The notes: generated by a model not told the origin, from the letters alone. Shown: positions 53,292 through 62,620, counted from the stretch's first letter. The stretch: DNA of 64,000 bases from Butyrivibrio hungatei (GCF_900101605.1 NZ_FMUR01000009.1:62001-126000); one strand, 5' to 3'. Numbers and translations: made by a program.

Positions 53292-55175
53292 TCAAGCTTC
53301 GTAGCTGTCGATAAGCTCAAGGCTGTGCTCTTCGTTCATCTTCTTGCACATCTCAACGAGTGCATCAAGAGGAACGTTCTGAACCTGCTTGTTGGAACCA
53401 CGAACATTGATAGATACAGTGTTCTCCTGTGCTTCCTTGTCACCGACAACAATGATGTACGGATCTTTGTAGTTCTTGAACTTCTTGATCTTCTCTTTCA
53501 TGTTGTTGTCTGAGTAATCAGCTTCAACACGGATTCCGGCTTTTACAAGAGCCTCTTCAACCTTCTTGGCATACTCGTTATGCTCTACACGGATAGGCAC
53601 GATACCAACCTGATAAGGGCTGAGCCAGAACGGGAATACTCCCTTGAAGTTCTCGATGATGATACCGATGAATCTCTCAAGTGAACCGTAGATAGCTCTG
53701 TGAATAACTACAGGCATCTGCATTGTTCCGTCCTGAGCCTGGTATGTAAGGCCAAAGTTGTGAGGAAGCTGGAAGTCAAGCTGTACAGTACCGCACTGCC
53801 ATTCTCTTCCGAGTGCATCCTTGATCTGAAGGTCGATCTTAGGTCCATAGAACGCACCGTCTCCTTCGTTGATCTCATATCCACCCTCGCCATACTTCTC
53901 ATCGAGGATTTCCTTAAGAGCAGCTTCCGCTCTGTTCCAAACTTCGATATCACCCATGAAGTCATCGGGTCTTGTTGAGAACTCGGCTCTGTATGTAACA
54001 CCGAATGTCGAGTAGATTTCATCAGCGATCGCGATAATATCGGCAATCTCTTCTTTTATCTGAGATTCCATTACGAATGTATGGTCATCATCCTGACGGA
54101 ACTCCTGAACACGGAAAAGACCGTTCATCTGTCCTGACTTCTCTTTACGATGAAGAACATCATATTCGCTGTAACGGATAGGAAGCTCTTTGTAAGAGTG
54201 GTTTGTTCTCTTATATGTCATCATCGCATTTGGACAGTTCATGGGCTTTGCAGCCATTGTGTCGTCCTGCTCACGATTATATATAACGGATTTAGCCAGA
54301 ATCTTAATGTTCTTAGGCTCTTCATCAGGTTCATTGATATTCTCAAGGATGCCGGGAATCTCAGCATCTGCCTTGAGCCATCCCGAAACACCGGGAACCA
54401 TGAACATGTTATTTACGTAATGAGCCCAGTGTCCGCTTATAAGCCAAAGCTTTTTGTTATTAACAAGGGGAGCTGCGATTTCTGTGTAACCGTGTCTCTC
54501 CTGTACTTCTCTTGAATATTTAAGAAGTGCCTGATACATCTTCCAGCCTCTGGGAAGCCAGTAAGGCATACCGGGTGCGGTCTCATCAAACATAAAGAGA
54601 TCGAGCTGGGCACCGATCTTCTTGTGATCGCGCTCCATTGCTTCCTGGATCATCTTGATGTGCTTTTTGAGCTCATCCTTGCTCGGGAAAGCATAAAGAT
54701 AAATTCTTGAAAGCTGGTCTCTCTTCTCATCGCCTCTCCAGTACGCTCCTGAAACAGCCTTCACCTGATAAGCTACATTCATAAGCTCCTGAGAGTTTGC
54801 TACATGAGGTCCGCGGCAAAGATCGACATAATCATCGCCTGTATAATAAACTGTCAAAGTTTCATCTTCGGGAAGATCGTTGATAAGCTCTGTCTTAAAC
54901 TTCTGATCCTTGAACATTTCAAGTGCTTCCGCTCTTGAAACCTCTTTGCGTGTAAAGTCTTCTCTTCTCTTGATGATCTCACGCATCTTATCCTCTATGG
55001 TCTTGAAATCATCCTGTGTCACAGCCTTGGGAAGTACGAAATCGTAGTAGCAACCGTCGTCGATCTGAGGTCCGATTGCATACTGCACTTCCTTTCCGTA
55101 AAGCTCTATAACAGCCTTAGCGAGAATGTGTGCCAATGAATGGCGGTAAACTTCTAAATATTCTTCTTTTGTCAT
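53292..55175 (-). CDS. thrS: Threonyl-tRNA synthetase lacking the TGS domain
   Basis: This 627-residue class II synthetase charges tRNA-Thr. It starts directly in the editing domain (HSLAH: His12, His16; CRGPH: Cys120, His124), so the usual N-terminal TGS domain of about 60 residues is missing. The catalytic core has the zinc cysteine in KPMNCP (Cys314), QDDDHTF and the C-terminal VIHRAI, plus an unusual insert of about 50 residues before KPMNCP (about 258-308, GVSGWLKADAEIPGILENIN). The anticodon domain closes the protein. AGAAGGAG precedes the ATG. No T-box leader was found in the 130 bases upstream. Confidence 0.95.
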   Translation of the reverse strand: MTKEEYLEVYRHSLAHILAKAVIELYGKEVQYAIGPQIDDGCYYDFVLPKAVTQDDFKTIEDKMREIIKRREDFTRKEVSRAEALEMFKDQKFKTELINDLPEDETLTVYYTGDDYVDLCRGPHVANSQELMNVAYQVKAVSGAYWRGDEKRDQLSRIYLYAFPSKDELKKHIKMIQEAMERDHKKIGAQLDLFMFDETAPGMPYWLPRGWKMYQALLKYSREVQERHGYTEIAAPLVNNKKLWLISGHWAHYVNNMFMVPGVSGWLKADAEIPGILENINEPDEEPKNIKILAKSVIYNREQDDTMAAKPMNCPNAMMTYKRTNHSYKELPIRYSEYDVLHRKEKSGQMNGLFRVQEFRQDDDHTFVMESQIKEEIADIIAIADEIYSTFGVTYRAEFSTRPDDFMGDIEVWNRAEAALKEILDEKYGEGGYEINEGDGAFYGPKIDLQIKDALGREWQCGTVQLDFQLPHNFGLTYQAQDGTMQMPVVIHRAIYGSLERFIGIIIENFKGVFPFWLSPYQVGIVPIRVEHNEYAKKVEEALVKAGIRVEADYSDNNMKEKIKKFKNYKDPYIIVVGDKEAQENTVSINVRGSNKQVQNVPLDALVEMCKKMNEEHSLELIDSYEA

Positions 55176-55231
55176 TTCAGCTCCTTCTGCTATACCTACC
55201 GGGTACAGCCATGCTTTTTTATATTTATGAT

Positions 55232-55263
55232 GTTCCGCTTTCGCGCATAGCGCTCGCCGGAAC
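55232..55263. repeat. Hairpin between the SEC-C gene and thrS
   Basis: GTTCCG and CGGAAC enclose GCGC-ATA-GCGC, giving an interrupted hairpin of about 32 bases. On the minus strand it is not followed by a T-run, and a small ACCT-AGCG-AGGT hairpin with TTTTTT lies slightly upstream (about 55283-55296). Together they may terminate the SEC-C transcript. Confidence 0.5.
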
Positions 55264-55306
55264 TAAGTAGTACACCAAGCTCGAAAAAACCTCGCTAGGT
55301 GATTAC

Positions 55307-55813
55307 TTATGCGTTCTTTCCGCAGCACTTCTTATACTTCTTGCCGCTTCCGCACGGGCAGGGATCGTTGGGATAGATCTTCTCTTCTTTTCTGATTGTG
55401 TGAGAAGCCTTCTCTTCTTTGTAGAGGGCTTTTCTCTTGTCCTCGTCAAAGATCTCTTCCCATTCAGGAAGGTTGTAGAGCCAGTCTGCGCCGGCGTTTA
55501 CCATGTTTTTGTAAAGGAGTTCTTTTTCGAAGCCAAGGTTAACCTCAGTATCCTCTTCCATCTCTTCGATAGGATTCTGCTCCTTAAGACTGTCGTTGAT
55601 TCCGTCGAGGAAACCAACCATAGTCATTATGTCAACTTTGTATTTCTCTGCAAGCTCTTTAACTGTTCCCTTAACAACTTCATCGGGATTCTTTAAAAGC
55701 TGCGCATAGATGTCGCGCTCTTTCTGGAAGTACTCTGTCCATAATTTCTGGAGGGTACCCTTGTCTGTAGTCTCTGAATAAGCCATATCATGCCATTTTT
55801 TCAATAATGCCAT
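55307..55813 (-). CDS. SEC-C metal-binding motif protein
   Basis: This 168-residue protein ends with a canonical SEC-C zinc motif, [19 protein letters not shown] (CxCx8CC), like the tail of SecA. The N-terminal part is helical ([22 protein letters not shown]) and matches the uncharacterised SEC-C proteins of Clostridia. It may associate with ribosomes or nucleic acid as SecA's tail does; this is inference. CAGGAG precedes the ATG. Confidence 0.9.
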   Translation of the reverse strand: MALLKKWHDMAYSETTDKGTLQKLWTEYFQKERDIYAQLLKNPDEVVKGTVKELAEKYKVDIMTMVGFLDGINDSLKEQNPIEEMEEDTEVNLGFEKELLYKNMVNAGADWLYNLPEWEEIFDEDKRKALYKEEKASHTIRKEEKIYPNDPCPCGSGKKYKKCCGKNA

Positions 55814-55959
55814 ATCCGTTACTCCTGTTTTCTAAATAATTATCTCATTTATTGAGCTCGGTACTACCGACCTCTTTTTACGATATACGCAGATTTTATT
55901 CTATCGTATTATCATATAGGTGTCAAAAGCCACGAATATAGTATACGTTTCTTCAAATA

Positions 55960-56715
55960 TTATCCAATACACATCTCAAACATCAGCTTAATAAAGAAAA
56001 TCGAAAGTACCGCTATCATGACCGGCTTAACGATCCTGGAGCTGTTTTTTTCAAAGCATGTAGCTCCAATGTAATTACCTGCAATGTTGAAAAGACCTGC
56101 GACTGCGCCAAGCGGAAGAAGTACCTGCCCGTTTATCAGAAATACCACAAGTGCCGCGATGTTGGTGGACAGATTTATCACTTTGGTAAGTCCGTTGGCT
56201 GTTGTAAGCTTCATTCCCGCAAAACAGGTCAAAAGAAGTATCAAAAACACACCGGTTCCGGGGCCGTAGAAGCCGTCGTATGCACCGATGAAAAAAGCCA
56301 CAAAAGCACTTATAAATAAGGCCGCTTTGTCGGAACGGACCGTATTTGTTTCCAGATTTCCTTTGCGTGTAATAACATAGATTCCCGTGAGCGGGATGAT
56401 TATCATAAGGATTGTCTTAAGAATATTGTCGGGAACAAGAAGTGAAGCCTTTACTCCAAGCGCAGATCCGGCGAGTGCGCACGGAACGCATACTATTCCT
56501 ATCTTCCACGGAATAAAACCTCTTCGCGCATATTTTGCCGTAGTTACCGATGTTCCCATAAATGAACTCATTTTGTTTGTAGCTATACAGTTATGTACGG
56601 GAATTCCCGTAATCATATAAGCGGGAAGCGACACAAGTCCGCCGCCTCCCGCTACCGCATCTATAAAGCCCGCAATGAAGATAAGCGGGCAGATTATCAA
56701 ATACTTAGTAAGCAT
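55960..56715 (-). CDS. TSUP family permease (TauE/SafE)
   Basis: This membrane protein of about 251 residues has eight predicted helices in two homologous halves: FIAGFIDAVAGGGGLVSLPA and NKMSSFMGTSVTTAKYA in the first, FIGAYDGFYGPGTGVFLIL and NGLTKVINLSTNIAALVVFL in the second. These are the TSUP hallmarks; members export or import sulfite, sulfonates or related anions. ATG 56715 is chosen; TTG 56721 with AAAGG at good spacing is possible. It starts 43-50 bases past the dapL stop and may be co-transcribed with it. Confidence 0.9.
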   Translation of the reverse strand: MLTKYLIICPLIFIAGFIDAVAGGGGLVSLPAYMITGIPVHNCIATNKMSSFMGTSVTTAKYARRGFIPWKIGIVCVPCALAGSALGVKASLLVPDNILKTILMIIIPLTGIYVITRKGNLETNTVRSDKAALFISAFVAFFIGAYDGFYGPGTGVFLILLLTCFAGMKLTTANGLTKVINLSTNIAALVVFLINGQVLLPLGAVAGLFNIAGNYIGATCFEKNSSRIVKPVMIAVLSIFFIKLMFEMCIG

Positions 56716-56764
56716 TTCCAAAAATAATGCCTTTCTGTTTACACAGTTCTTTTTCCTGATAAGA

Positions 56765-57991
56765 TCAGAGCTTCTTAATTCTCTCAAGCGCTTCCACACT
56801 GTTCTCATAGCTTCCGAAAGCCGTAAGTCTGAAGTAGTGCTCTCCGCTTGGCCCAAATCCCGATCCGGGTGTTCCTACTACGTTTGCCTTCTCAAGAAGG
56901 TGATCGAAGAATTCCCAGCTTGTCATGTTGTCAGGAGTGCGAAGCCATACGTAAGGTGAGTTAACACCACCTGAAACGTCGTATCCTGCGTCTTTAAGAC
57001 CGTTAAGAATATAGTTCGCATTCTTCATGTAGCGTGCAACCATATCTTTTATCTGAGCCTTACCTGCATCTGTGTAGCAAGCCTCTCCCGCCCTCTGAAC
57101 GATGTAAGGAGCTCCGTTGTACTTTGTTCCGTGTCTTCTTGCCCAGAGGCTGTGCATCTGAACTTTTTTGCCCTCAAAATCAACTGTAAGATCATGAGGA
57201 ATAATTGTTGCTCCAAGACGAAGTCCCGTGAATCCTGCATTCTTGGAGAATGATCTGAGCTCTATAGCGCAAGTTCTTGCACCCTCGCACTCATAGATTG
57301 AATGAGGAACGTTATCCTCTGAAATATATGCTTCATAAGCTGCATCAAAGATGATAACGGCGCCGACTTTATTTGCATAGTCAACCCAAACCTGAAGCTG
57401 ATCCTTGGTAATAGCACTACCTGTAGGATTGTTGGGGAAGCACAGATAGATAAGATCGGGTGTCTCCTTGGGAAGCTCAGGTGCAAAGCCATTCTCAGCC
57501 GTACAAGGCATGTAGATGACATTGCTCCAGATTCCCGTACTCTCGTCGTAATCGCCTGTTCTTCCTGCCATTACGTTGGAATCAACATATACGGGATATA
57601 CGGGATCGCAAACAGCAATCTTGGCATCCTGTGAAAAGATTTCCTGAATATTTCCGGAATCACTCTTGGCACCGTCAGAAATAAAGATTTCATCGTCGGC
57701 AATGTCGCATCCTCTGCTTCTGAAATCGTTCTCAGCCATTGCATGGCGAAGGAAATCATAACCAAGATCGGGAGCATAGCCTCTGAATGTCTCAGCTACG
57801 GCCTGCTCGTCAACAGCCTTGTGAAGCGCCTCGATTACTGCGGGGCAAAGAGGCTGTGTAACATCTCCGATTCCGAGTCTAATTATTTTATTATCCGGAT
57901 TAGCCTGCTGATAAGCATTAACCTTCTTTGCGATAGTGCTGAAAAGGTAGCTTCCGGGAAGTTTCAAATAGTCACTGTTAGGTTTAAACAT
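56765..57991 (-). CDS. dapL: LL-diaminopimelate aminotransferase DapL
   Basis: This 408-residue PLP enzyme converts tetrahydrodipicolinate directly to LL-diaminopimelate, bypassing the succinyl or acetyl routes. Signatures are PGSYLFSTIAKKVNAYQQ at the N-terminus, RLGIGDVTQPLCPAV, LCFPNNPTGSAIT and the PLP lysine in ELRSFSKNAGFTGLRLG. ATG 57991 gives the normal family length and has GAGGA upstream; the frame continues to 58057 without a better start. dapF, the next pathway step, is 1.7 kb away on the other strand. Confidence 0.97.
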   Translation of the reverse strand: MFKPNSDYLKLPGSYLFSTIAKKVNAYQQANPDNKIIRLGIGDVTQPLCPAVIEALHKAVDEQAVAETFRGYAPDLGYDFLRHAMAENDFRSRGCDIADDEIFISDGAKSDSGNIQEIFSQDAKIAVCDPVYPVYVDSNVMAGRTGDYDESTGIWSNVIYMPCTAENGFAPELPKETPDLIYLCFPNNPTGSAITKDQLQVWVDYANKVGAVIIFDAAYEAYISEDNVPHSIYECEGARTCAIELRSFSKNAGFTGLRLGATIIPHDLTVDFEGKKVQMHSLWARRHGTKYNGAPYIVQRAGEACYTDAGKAQIKDMVARYMKNANYILNGLKDAGYDVSGGVNSPYVWLRTPDNMTSWEFFDHLLEKANVVGTPGSGFGPSGEHYFRLTAFGSYENSVEALERIKKL

Positions 57992-58093
57992 CGATTCGTC
58001 CTCACTTTCATGCGAATATAGAAAAAGTTTACTACTTTTTTGTATAATTGTATACATTTTCTTTTCGGAATGAAATCAGCTATTTACAATTCG

Positions 58094-58915
58094 CTATAGA
58101 AGATACTGCTCTATCATATTCTTTATTACATAAGAGCTAATAGCATACTGCGAAGTTTCAAATGTCATGATCATGTTTTTCCCCTGATAAAACCCACTCT
58201 GTTCATAAGCATTTATCTTCGCAATATTCTTATTGGCATAGGCAATGTTATCCATCATTCCGAAATGTTCCCATATAAACTCTTTTCTGGTTCGTATATT
58301 AAGACACATAAAATCCGGGCGAACCGTTCCAATCCCCTTTAGTGTTATCGGATATTCATAGCGATATGGAACTTTGAATTGTTCAAGCATGTTAGCGATG
58401 ATTATTTCCGACTTGGACCTAAGTCTTACTCCACCATTTGAACAATATACCGACATATCCCCTTCAAAGCCCATAGGTTTATATATCTCCCCTCTCCAGG
58501 CTTCTATATATTCCTTGTCGGTAACAAATACCGGAGTTATAAGTTCCTTTCTACCGGGCATCATTAAAGCAAATAAATCTTTAATAGATTTTGTATTTAT
58601 GAAGTCCTCATAATGCTTAATTACTTCCAACTCTTCTTTTGCCAAGTCCAAAACCTTTCTGTCATATCCCTTCTGCGCCAGCTCACGCGCAGTCCGTTGC
58701 CTTTTCTTTGGAATGTAAATACCATTCGTATCTTTTGGATCAGTCCTTCGGTAATACTGCCATCCATTCGGCCTTTTAAGCACTCTGAGAGTCCCTTCCG
58801 GCGCTGATTTCAATGCCTTTTCCTTTTCGCTTATCAGGTATTTCAACATTTCTTTTCTTTTTTTAAGCAATTCCAACAGCTGCTCCTGCTGATCTATCTC
58901 TTCTATCCTTTTCAT
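58094..58915 (-). CDS. PD-(D/E)XK nuclease-like protein, unassigned family
   Basis: This 273-residue protein has a coiled N-terminal third (about 1-45, LLELLKKRKEMLKYLISEKE), a basic region with PNGWQYYRRTDP and a C-terminal domain with the ordered motifs RSKSEIIIANML (Glu near 170), YEYPITL, VRPDFMCLN (Asp near 200) and EFIWEHFG (Glu then His near 213-217). The E...PD...E-x-H pattern fits the PD-(D/E)XK nuclease fold, with E-x-H in place of the usual E-x-K. GGAGGAA precedes the ATG. The box array at 58936-59199 begins 21 bases upstream, so the array is in its leader or promoter region. Confidence 0.72.
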   Translation of the reverse strand: MKRIEEIDQQEQLLELLKKRKEMLKYLISEKEKALKSAPEGTLRVLKRPNGWQYYRRTDPKDTNGIYIPKKRQRTARELAQKGYDRKVLDLAKEELEVIKHYEDFINTKSIKDLFALMMPGRKELITPVFVTDKEYIEAWRGEIYKPMGFEGDMSVYCSNGGVRLRSKSEIIIANMLEQFKVPYRYEYPITLKGIGTVRPDFMCLNIRTRKEFIWEHFGMMDNIAYANKNIAKINAYEQSGFYQGKNMIMTFETSQYAISSYVIKNMIEQYLL

Positions 58916-58935
58916 ATTTCCTCCGATTTTGAGAC

Positions 58936-59199
58936 TTCTTTGCCCTATTACGCCCTATTCAAGCGCACAAAACATATAATTCAAAATTGATTTGCCATTG
59001 TTATATGCTTTTCACCTCTGTTCCCACATTCAATAGGCATATAAAAAGTCTAAGCATGAAAAAAGTTATATGCTATCCTCCCTTACTCCCACCTCAGAAA
59101 AGCATATAAGGACCGCAATTCCTATACATTTTATTGCTCTTCACTTTATTTTTTTACCAAGTAGCATATAAGTCTGTTGCGTATTCAAACTTTATATGC
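58936..59199. repeat. 65-bp-pitch array of TTATATGC / GCATATAA boxes
   Basis: The 8-mer TTATATGC occurs at 59001, 59066 and 59192 and its complement GCATATAA at 59037, 59102 and 59164; degenerate forms fit the same grid at 58936 (TTCTTTGC), 58972 (ACATATAA) and 59131 (TTATTGCT). The spacing is regular: TTATATGC-N28-GCATATAA (twice exactly, N25 in the last), then N21 (N20 in the last) to the next TTATATGC, giving starts 65, 65, 65 and 61 bases apart. Bases between boxes are not conserved. The array lies upstream of the nuclease-like gene at 58094-58915. Confidence 0.85.
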
Positions 59200-59681
59200 T
59201 TTATACATCACTAAGCTTCTGAGAATGCGAGCAGATAATTTTCTCATTATGTAACCGCCAATGAGATTACCACTGTTCAGCTTTTATAAAAGCGTTTAAA
59301 CTCATTAGCTTGGCAACGCAAAGACATCTTAAACAATTTGTTCATTATAGGTTATAATTGTGGGAATATATAGCTGCTTAAGAACAAGCAACATTCCTGA
59401 TATCATATTAGATTATTCAAAAAGACAAATAACAGAGAAAATGTACTATAAAAATCCAAAAAAGTAAAGCTCTTTCTTACGCTGATACACTACTCAGTCT
59501 TACATTGATACACTGCTCTTGATAAACAATCTTCACACAAAAGCACACTAATCAACGTTTACAAAATAAAAAGCACCAATTCCATACTTTTTGAACTTAT
59601 AATACAATGTAGATAGCACTATAGTAAGCGCCAATACATTTGCGGTTTACTTTATAATACACAGAATGCGAGGTACCCAAT
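59200..59681. other. Non-coding stretch before dapF
   Basis: No open frame with a ribosome site was found. TATAAT boxes occur at 59598-59603 and 59653-59658 on the plus strand, but neither has a good -35 at 16-18 bases. TGATACACT is repeated directly at 59483 and 59506. The dapF promoter probably lies at the right end. Confidence 0.5.
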
Positions 59682-60596
59682 ATGAAATTTACCAAGATGC
59701 ACGGCTGCGGCAACGATTATGTATATGTAGACGGAGGAAAAGAAAACGTTCCTTCCGAGAAAAAATCTAAGGTGGCACAAATGGTTTCAGACCGCCACTT
59801 CGGAATCGGCTCTGACGGTATTATCTTTATAAATCCAGTTGCAGATGATGACATTGATTTTGAAATGGAAATGTACAACGCCGACGGCTCCCGCTCCGAG
59901 ATGTGCGGAAACGGCATCAGATGCGTTGCAAAATATGTCTATGACAAGAAACTCACAGATAAGACCACCCTTACAATAGTAAGTGCAGGTAAAAAGAAAT
60001 ACATCGACCTTAAGATCGGATCCGACGGACTTGTAGAGACTGTCAAAGTTGATATGGGTGCTCCGATCCTTGATGCTACAAGCGTTCCCGTTTCAGTATC
60101 TGACGATTTTCTTACTAATGATAATAAAAAATATGAAGCTCTTTCACCAAAATACGGAAGACTCGCTGTAGATGTTCCCATCGAAGTTGCAGAAAAGACA
60201 TGGCACATGACATGCGTATCAATGGGTAACCCCCACTGCGTTGTATTCCTTCCGGAAAACGAAGACCTTGCAAACTTCGATATTGAAGCCGTAGGTCCTT
60301 TATTTGAAAATCACTCAGTGTTCCCTAACCGCACAAACACTGAGTTCGTAAAGATAGATGACAAGAACAACGTACACATGAGAGTCTGGGAACGCGGAAC
60401 AGGCGAGACACTTGCCTGTGGAACAGGATGCTGCGCTACCACTGTTGCATGCATACTTAACGGTCTTACAGACACGGAAGTTACCGTACACGTTCTCGGC
60501 GGCGACATCAAGTGCTCCTGGGATAAAAAGCCCGAATCGCCCGTGATCATGGAAGGCCCCGCAACTACTGTATTTGAAGGTGAGATTGAGATATAA
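59682..60596 (+). CDS. dapF: Diaminopimelate epimerase DapF
   Basis: This 304-residue enzyme converts LL- to meso-diaminopimelate for lysine and peptidoglycan. The two catalytic cysteines lie in SEMCGNGIRCVAKYV and ETLACGTGCCATTVA. The N-terminus MKFTKMHGCGNDYVYVDG and RHFGIGSDGIIFI are family marks. GAGGT lies eight bases before the ATG. The last codons and stop are part of the 18-base tandem repeat that follows. Confidence 0.97.
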   Translation: MKFTKMHGCGNDYVYVDGGKENVPSEKKSKVAQMVSDRHFGIGSDGIIFINPVADDDIDFEMEMYNADGSRSEMCGNGIRCVAKYVYDKKLTDKTTLTIVSAGKKKYIDLKIGSDGLVETVKVDMGAPILDATSVPVSVSDDFLTNDNKKYEALSPKYGRLAVDVPIEVAEKTWHMTCVSMGNPHCVVFLPENEDLANFDIEAVGPLFENHSVFPNRTNTEFVKIDDKNNVHMRVWERGTGETLACGTGCCATTVACILNGLTDTEVTVHVLGGDIKCSWDKKPESPVIMEGPATTVFEGEIEI

Positions 60597-60692
60597 CGCG
60601 ACTTTGAGTTTTAATTTATTTTTGAGTTTTAATTTATTTTTGAGATTTAATGCGACTTTGAGATATAATTCGACTTTAAGTTTTAATTGAAA
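60585..60692 (+). repeat. Six 18-bp tandem repeats starting in the dapF 3' end
   Basis: Six 18-base units start at 60585, 60603, 60621, 60639, 60657 and 60675. Unit 1, ATTGAGATATAACGCGAC, contains the last dapF codons and its TAA stop. Units 2 and 3 are identical (TTTGAGTTTTAATTTATT); units 4-6 are variants such as TTTGAGATATAATTCGAC. Every unit keeps a TAA at the same place. The repeat seems to have grown from the gene end by slippage. Confidence 0.9.
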
Positions 60693-60734
60693 CTGTAGTT
60701 TACATAAACCCAAAGAATATTCTGCTTCAGACAA

Positions 60735-60780
60735 AAAATGACTAAACCACCATCTTTTAATGAGTTTAGTCATTTTTTTC
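60735..60780. terminator. Bidirectional terminator between dapF and the membrane protein gene
   Basis: AAAATGACTAAAC and GTTTAGTCATTTT form a perfect 13-base stem with a 16-base loop and runs of T on both strands. It lies between the convergent dapF and the gene ending at 60908. A second hairpin with the same core, GTGACTAAA/TTTAGTCAC, follows at 60811-60847 without a T-run. Confidence 0.88.
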
Positions 60781-60907
60781 ACCATGTTAAAGTCACAGCT
60801 ATTTTCATCAAGTGACTAAATAGCGCTCTTTTGTCTGTTTTAGTCACTCTACGACTGTATTGTTCTATTTCAGCCCTTTCGCTTTAACTCAAGGCTGTGC
60901 CGCCGCG

Positions 60908-62620
60908 TCACTTTGCTTTAAATCCCTCTTTCAAAGTTGTACCTATCGGCTCACTTCGATTCATCATGTCGCCGTAGCATGAACTCGGGCAATTATAATA
61001 ACTGTTTACTTCATCGTCTTCATGAACGGTGTTGTAAACGATTATTCCGTTCATATCAATTCTTTCCGTCTCAGAATCAGGAAACGGAATCGGCGTTACA
61101 TAATAGCCGTCTTTCACATGTTCAGAAAAACGATTCTTATCAACCTTAAGATAATGAGCCGTCCAGTTTCCGAAACATACAACTGCGATAGCTACCATTG
61201 CAAATCTAAGGAACGCTTTCCCCTTAAATATATTCTCTGCAAGATCCATTGCCGCACAAATCGGAAGAAGCATCAGAAATGCCAGTCCGTACCTGATAAA
61301 AGGCGCGGTAAAAAACCACATGGCAATGTTGATAAACACGGCGATATAGAACATTGCTACATCCGCGCGGATCTTTTTTCTAACTTTCCTGATGATAAGA
61401 TTAAGAAGCACCGCCCCCGCTCCCGCCACCTGAAACGCGAGAAGAAGTTTCTCATAAAACCTTTTCTTTTCCCACCAAATTGGAAGCCACTCGGATATAC
61501 CGACTGTTATGCCTTCCTCTACACTTGTGATATCTTGAAGCTCTCTGCCCCAAACCTTGATCTGATTGGCATCAAACTTCATATATTCTGCAGGAACCTT
61601 CCATACAACATTAAACAAATCTATCGCTTCCGCAGGGTACAAGAGCCATCCGGAGATTATCACATTCCTTACAAGATACGGAAGGAAGGACAAAAAACCT
61701 ATCACGATAAAAGAAATCGTCTCTTTTGTCATCTTCTTTTTTACCAGAAGAATAAAAGGAAGAACTGCAAGCACAACAAGCGCTGCCGCGGAAAGCTTCA
61801 TGCTGACCGTAAATATAGAAAGAACCGCAAGATACCCGTAGACAGGAATATCCTCCGAATCATCTTTTTTCTCAACTGCCTGCGTAATCCAGGCACACAT
61901 GATGTAAAGAACCATGTACATCGCACCGTAGTCCGTTGCAGGAGACTGCAGATATTCAAGAACCGTGATGCCATAGATGATTATCGCAAGTCTCGCCATA
62001 TCAGCCGTATGGCTAGCGCGAGATGTCCACTTCATAAGGCCGCAAGCGGCATAACAGGTGAAAAGAGCCATTATAAAGCCTGTCATCGTATGAAGTGCAA
62101 ACGGCAATATAAAGCTCATCGTAAACAGCGCACAAAGCGCAAGATACGAGCTGTTATATGCAAAATGCAACTGGAAATTACCGATACCCTTTATGACACC
62201 ATACTCTTCAATTATCCTGATTGCCTGAGCATGATAGATGCCCGTATCCCTGTGGAAAACGCCTCTCGACGCATAAAAAGCGGATATAAGCACGATTATA
62301 AGACAAACAACGCCCTCTTTTGACCTGAATCTCTTTTTTACATTTATAAGAAGCGCGCTTACTTCCTTGCGACACTTATAAGCTCCGATCGCAAGAATCG
62401 TGAGCATCAAGGCATGACATACCGCTCCTACCTTGTAGAAGATACTGAAACACTCGGCATATACGGTTAGCGTCACAATGCCGGTGGTAACGATGCCTGT
62501 AATACCGATTCTCTCTTCGTTCGGAACGGGAATAAATCTTGAAAGAACTTTTCTTATCGTCACTCCCGCAATAAGGCAGATTAAAAATATATAAATATAG
62601 CTGAGTAATACTACAACCAT
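60908..62620 (-). CDS. Polytopic membrane protein, GT-C/LIC_10190-like
   Basis: This 570-residue protein has about 12 membrane helices. An early loop reads HRDTGIYHAQAIRIIEEYG followed by GNFQLHFAYNSSYLAL, a pattern I associate with the LIC_10190 group of GT-C-like membrane proteins; the acidic residue and Tyr/His in the first loop suggest a glycosyltransferase-like active site. The C-terminal tail (about 500-570) is probably extracytoplasmic (YYNCPSSCYGDMMNRSEPIG). It may transfer a sugar from a lipid carrier during envelope glycan assembly, which is inference. Confidence 0.78.
   Translation of the reverse strand: MVVVLLSYIYIFLICLIAGVTIRKVLSRFIPVPNEERIGITGIVTTGIVTLTVYAECFSIFYKVGAVCHALMLTILAIGAYKCRKEVSALLINVKKRFRSKEGVVCLIIVLISAFYASRGVFHRDTGIYHAQAIRIIEEYGVIKGIGNFQLHFAYNSSYLALCALFTMSFILPFALHTMTGFIMALFTCYAACGLMKWTSRASHTADMARLAIIIYGITVLEYLQSPATDYGAMYMVLYIMCAWITQAVEKKDDSEDIPVYGYLAVLSIFTVSMKLSAAALVVLAVLPFILLVKKKMTKETISFIVIGFLSFLPYLVRNVIISGWLLYPAEAIDLFNVVWKVPAEYMKFDANQIKVWGRELQDITSVEEGITVGISEWLPIWWEKKRFYEKLLLAFQVAGAGAVLLNLIIRKVRKKIRADVAMFYIAVFINIAMWFFTAPFIRYGLAFLMLLPICAAMDLAENIFKGKAFLRFAMVAIAVVCFGNWTAHYLKVDKNRFSEHVKDGYYVTPIPFPDSETERIDMNGIIVYNTVHEDDEVNSYYNCPSSCYGDMMNRSEPIGTTLKEGFKAK

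Noticed and set aside
55225..55263. Relationship between the thrS hairpin (ATGATGTTCCG) and the palindrome at 13102-13604, which shares this 11-mer
   Set aside because: The match is limited to 11 bases and the surroundings differ, so chance or a common hairpin motif is more likely.
55176..55306. Possible T-box leader for thrS
   Set aside because: The AGGGTGGNACCGCG block is missing and the gap is too short for a T-box.
58936..59199. CRISPR array
   Set aside because: The repeated boxes are 8 bases and alternate in orientation; there is no 24-40-base direct repeat and no cas gene.
61022..62323. 433-codon plus-strand frame rich in Lys/Arg/His/Cys
   Set aside because: It lies antisense to the GT-C-like membrane protein gene and has the composition expected of a complementary-strand shadow.
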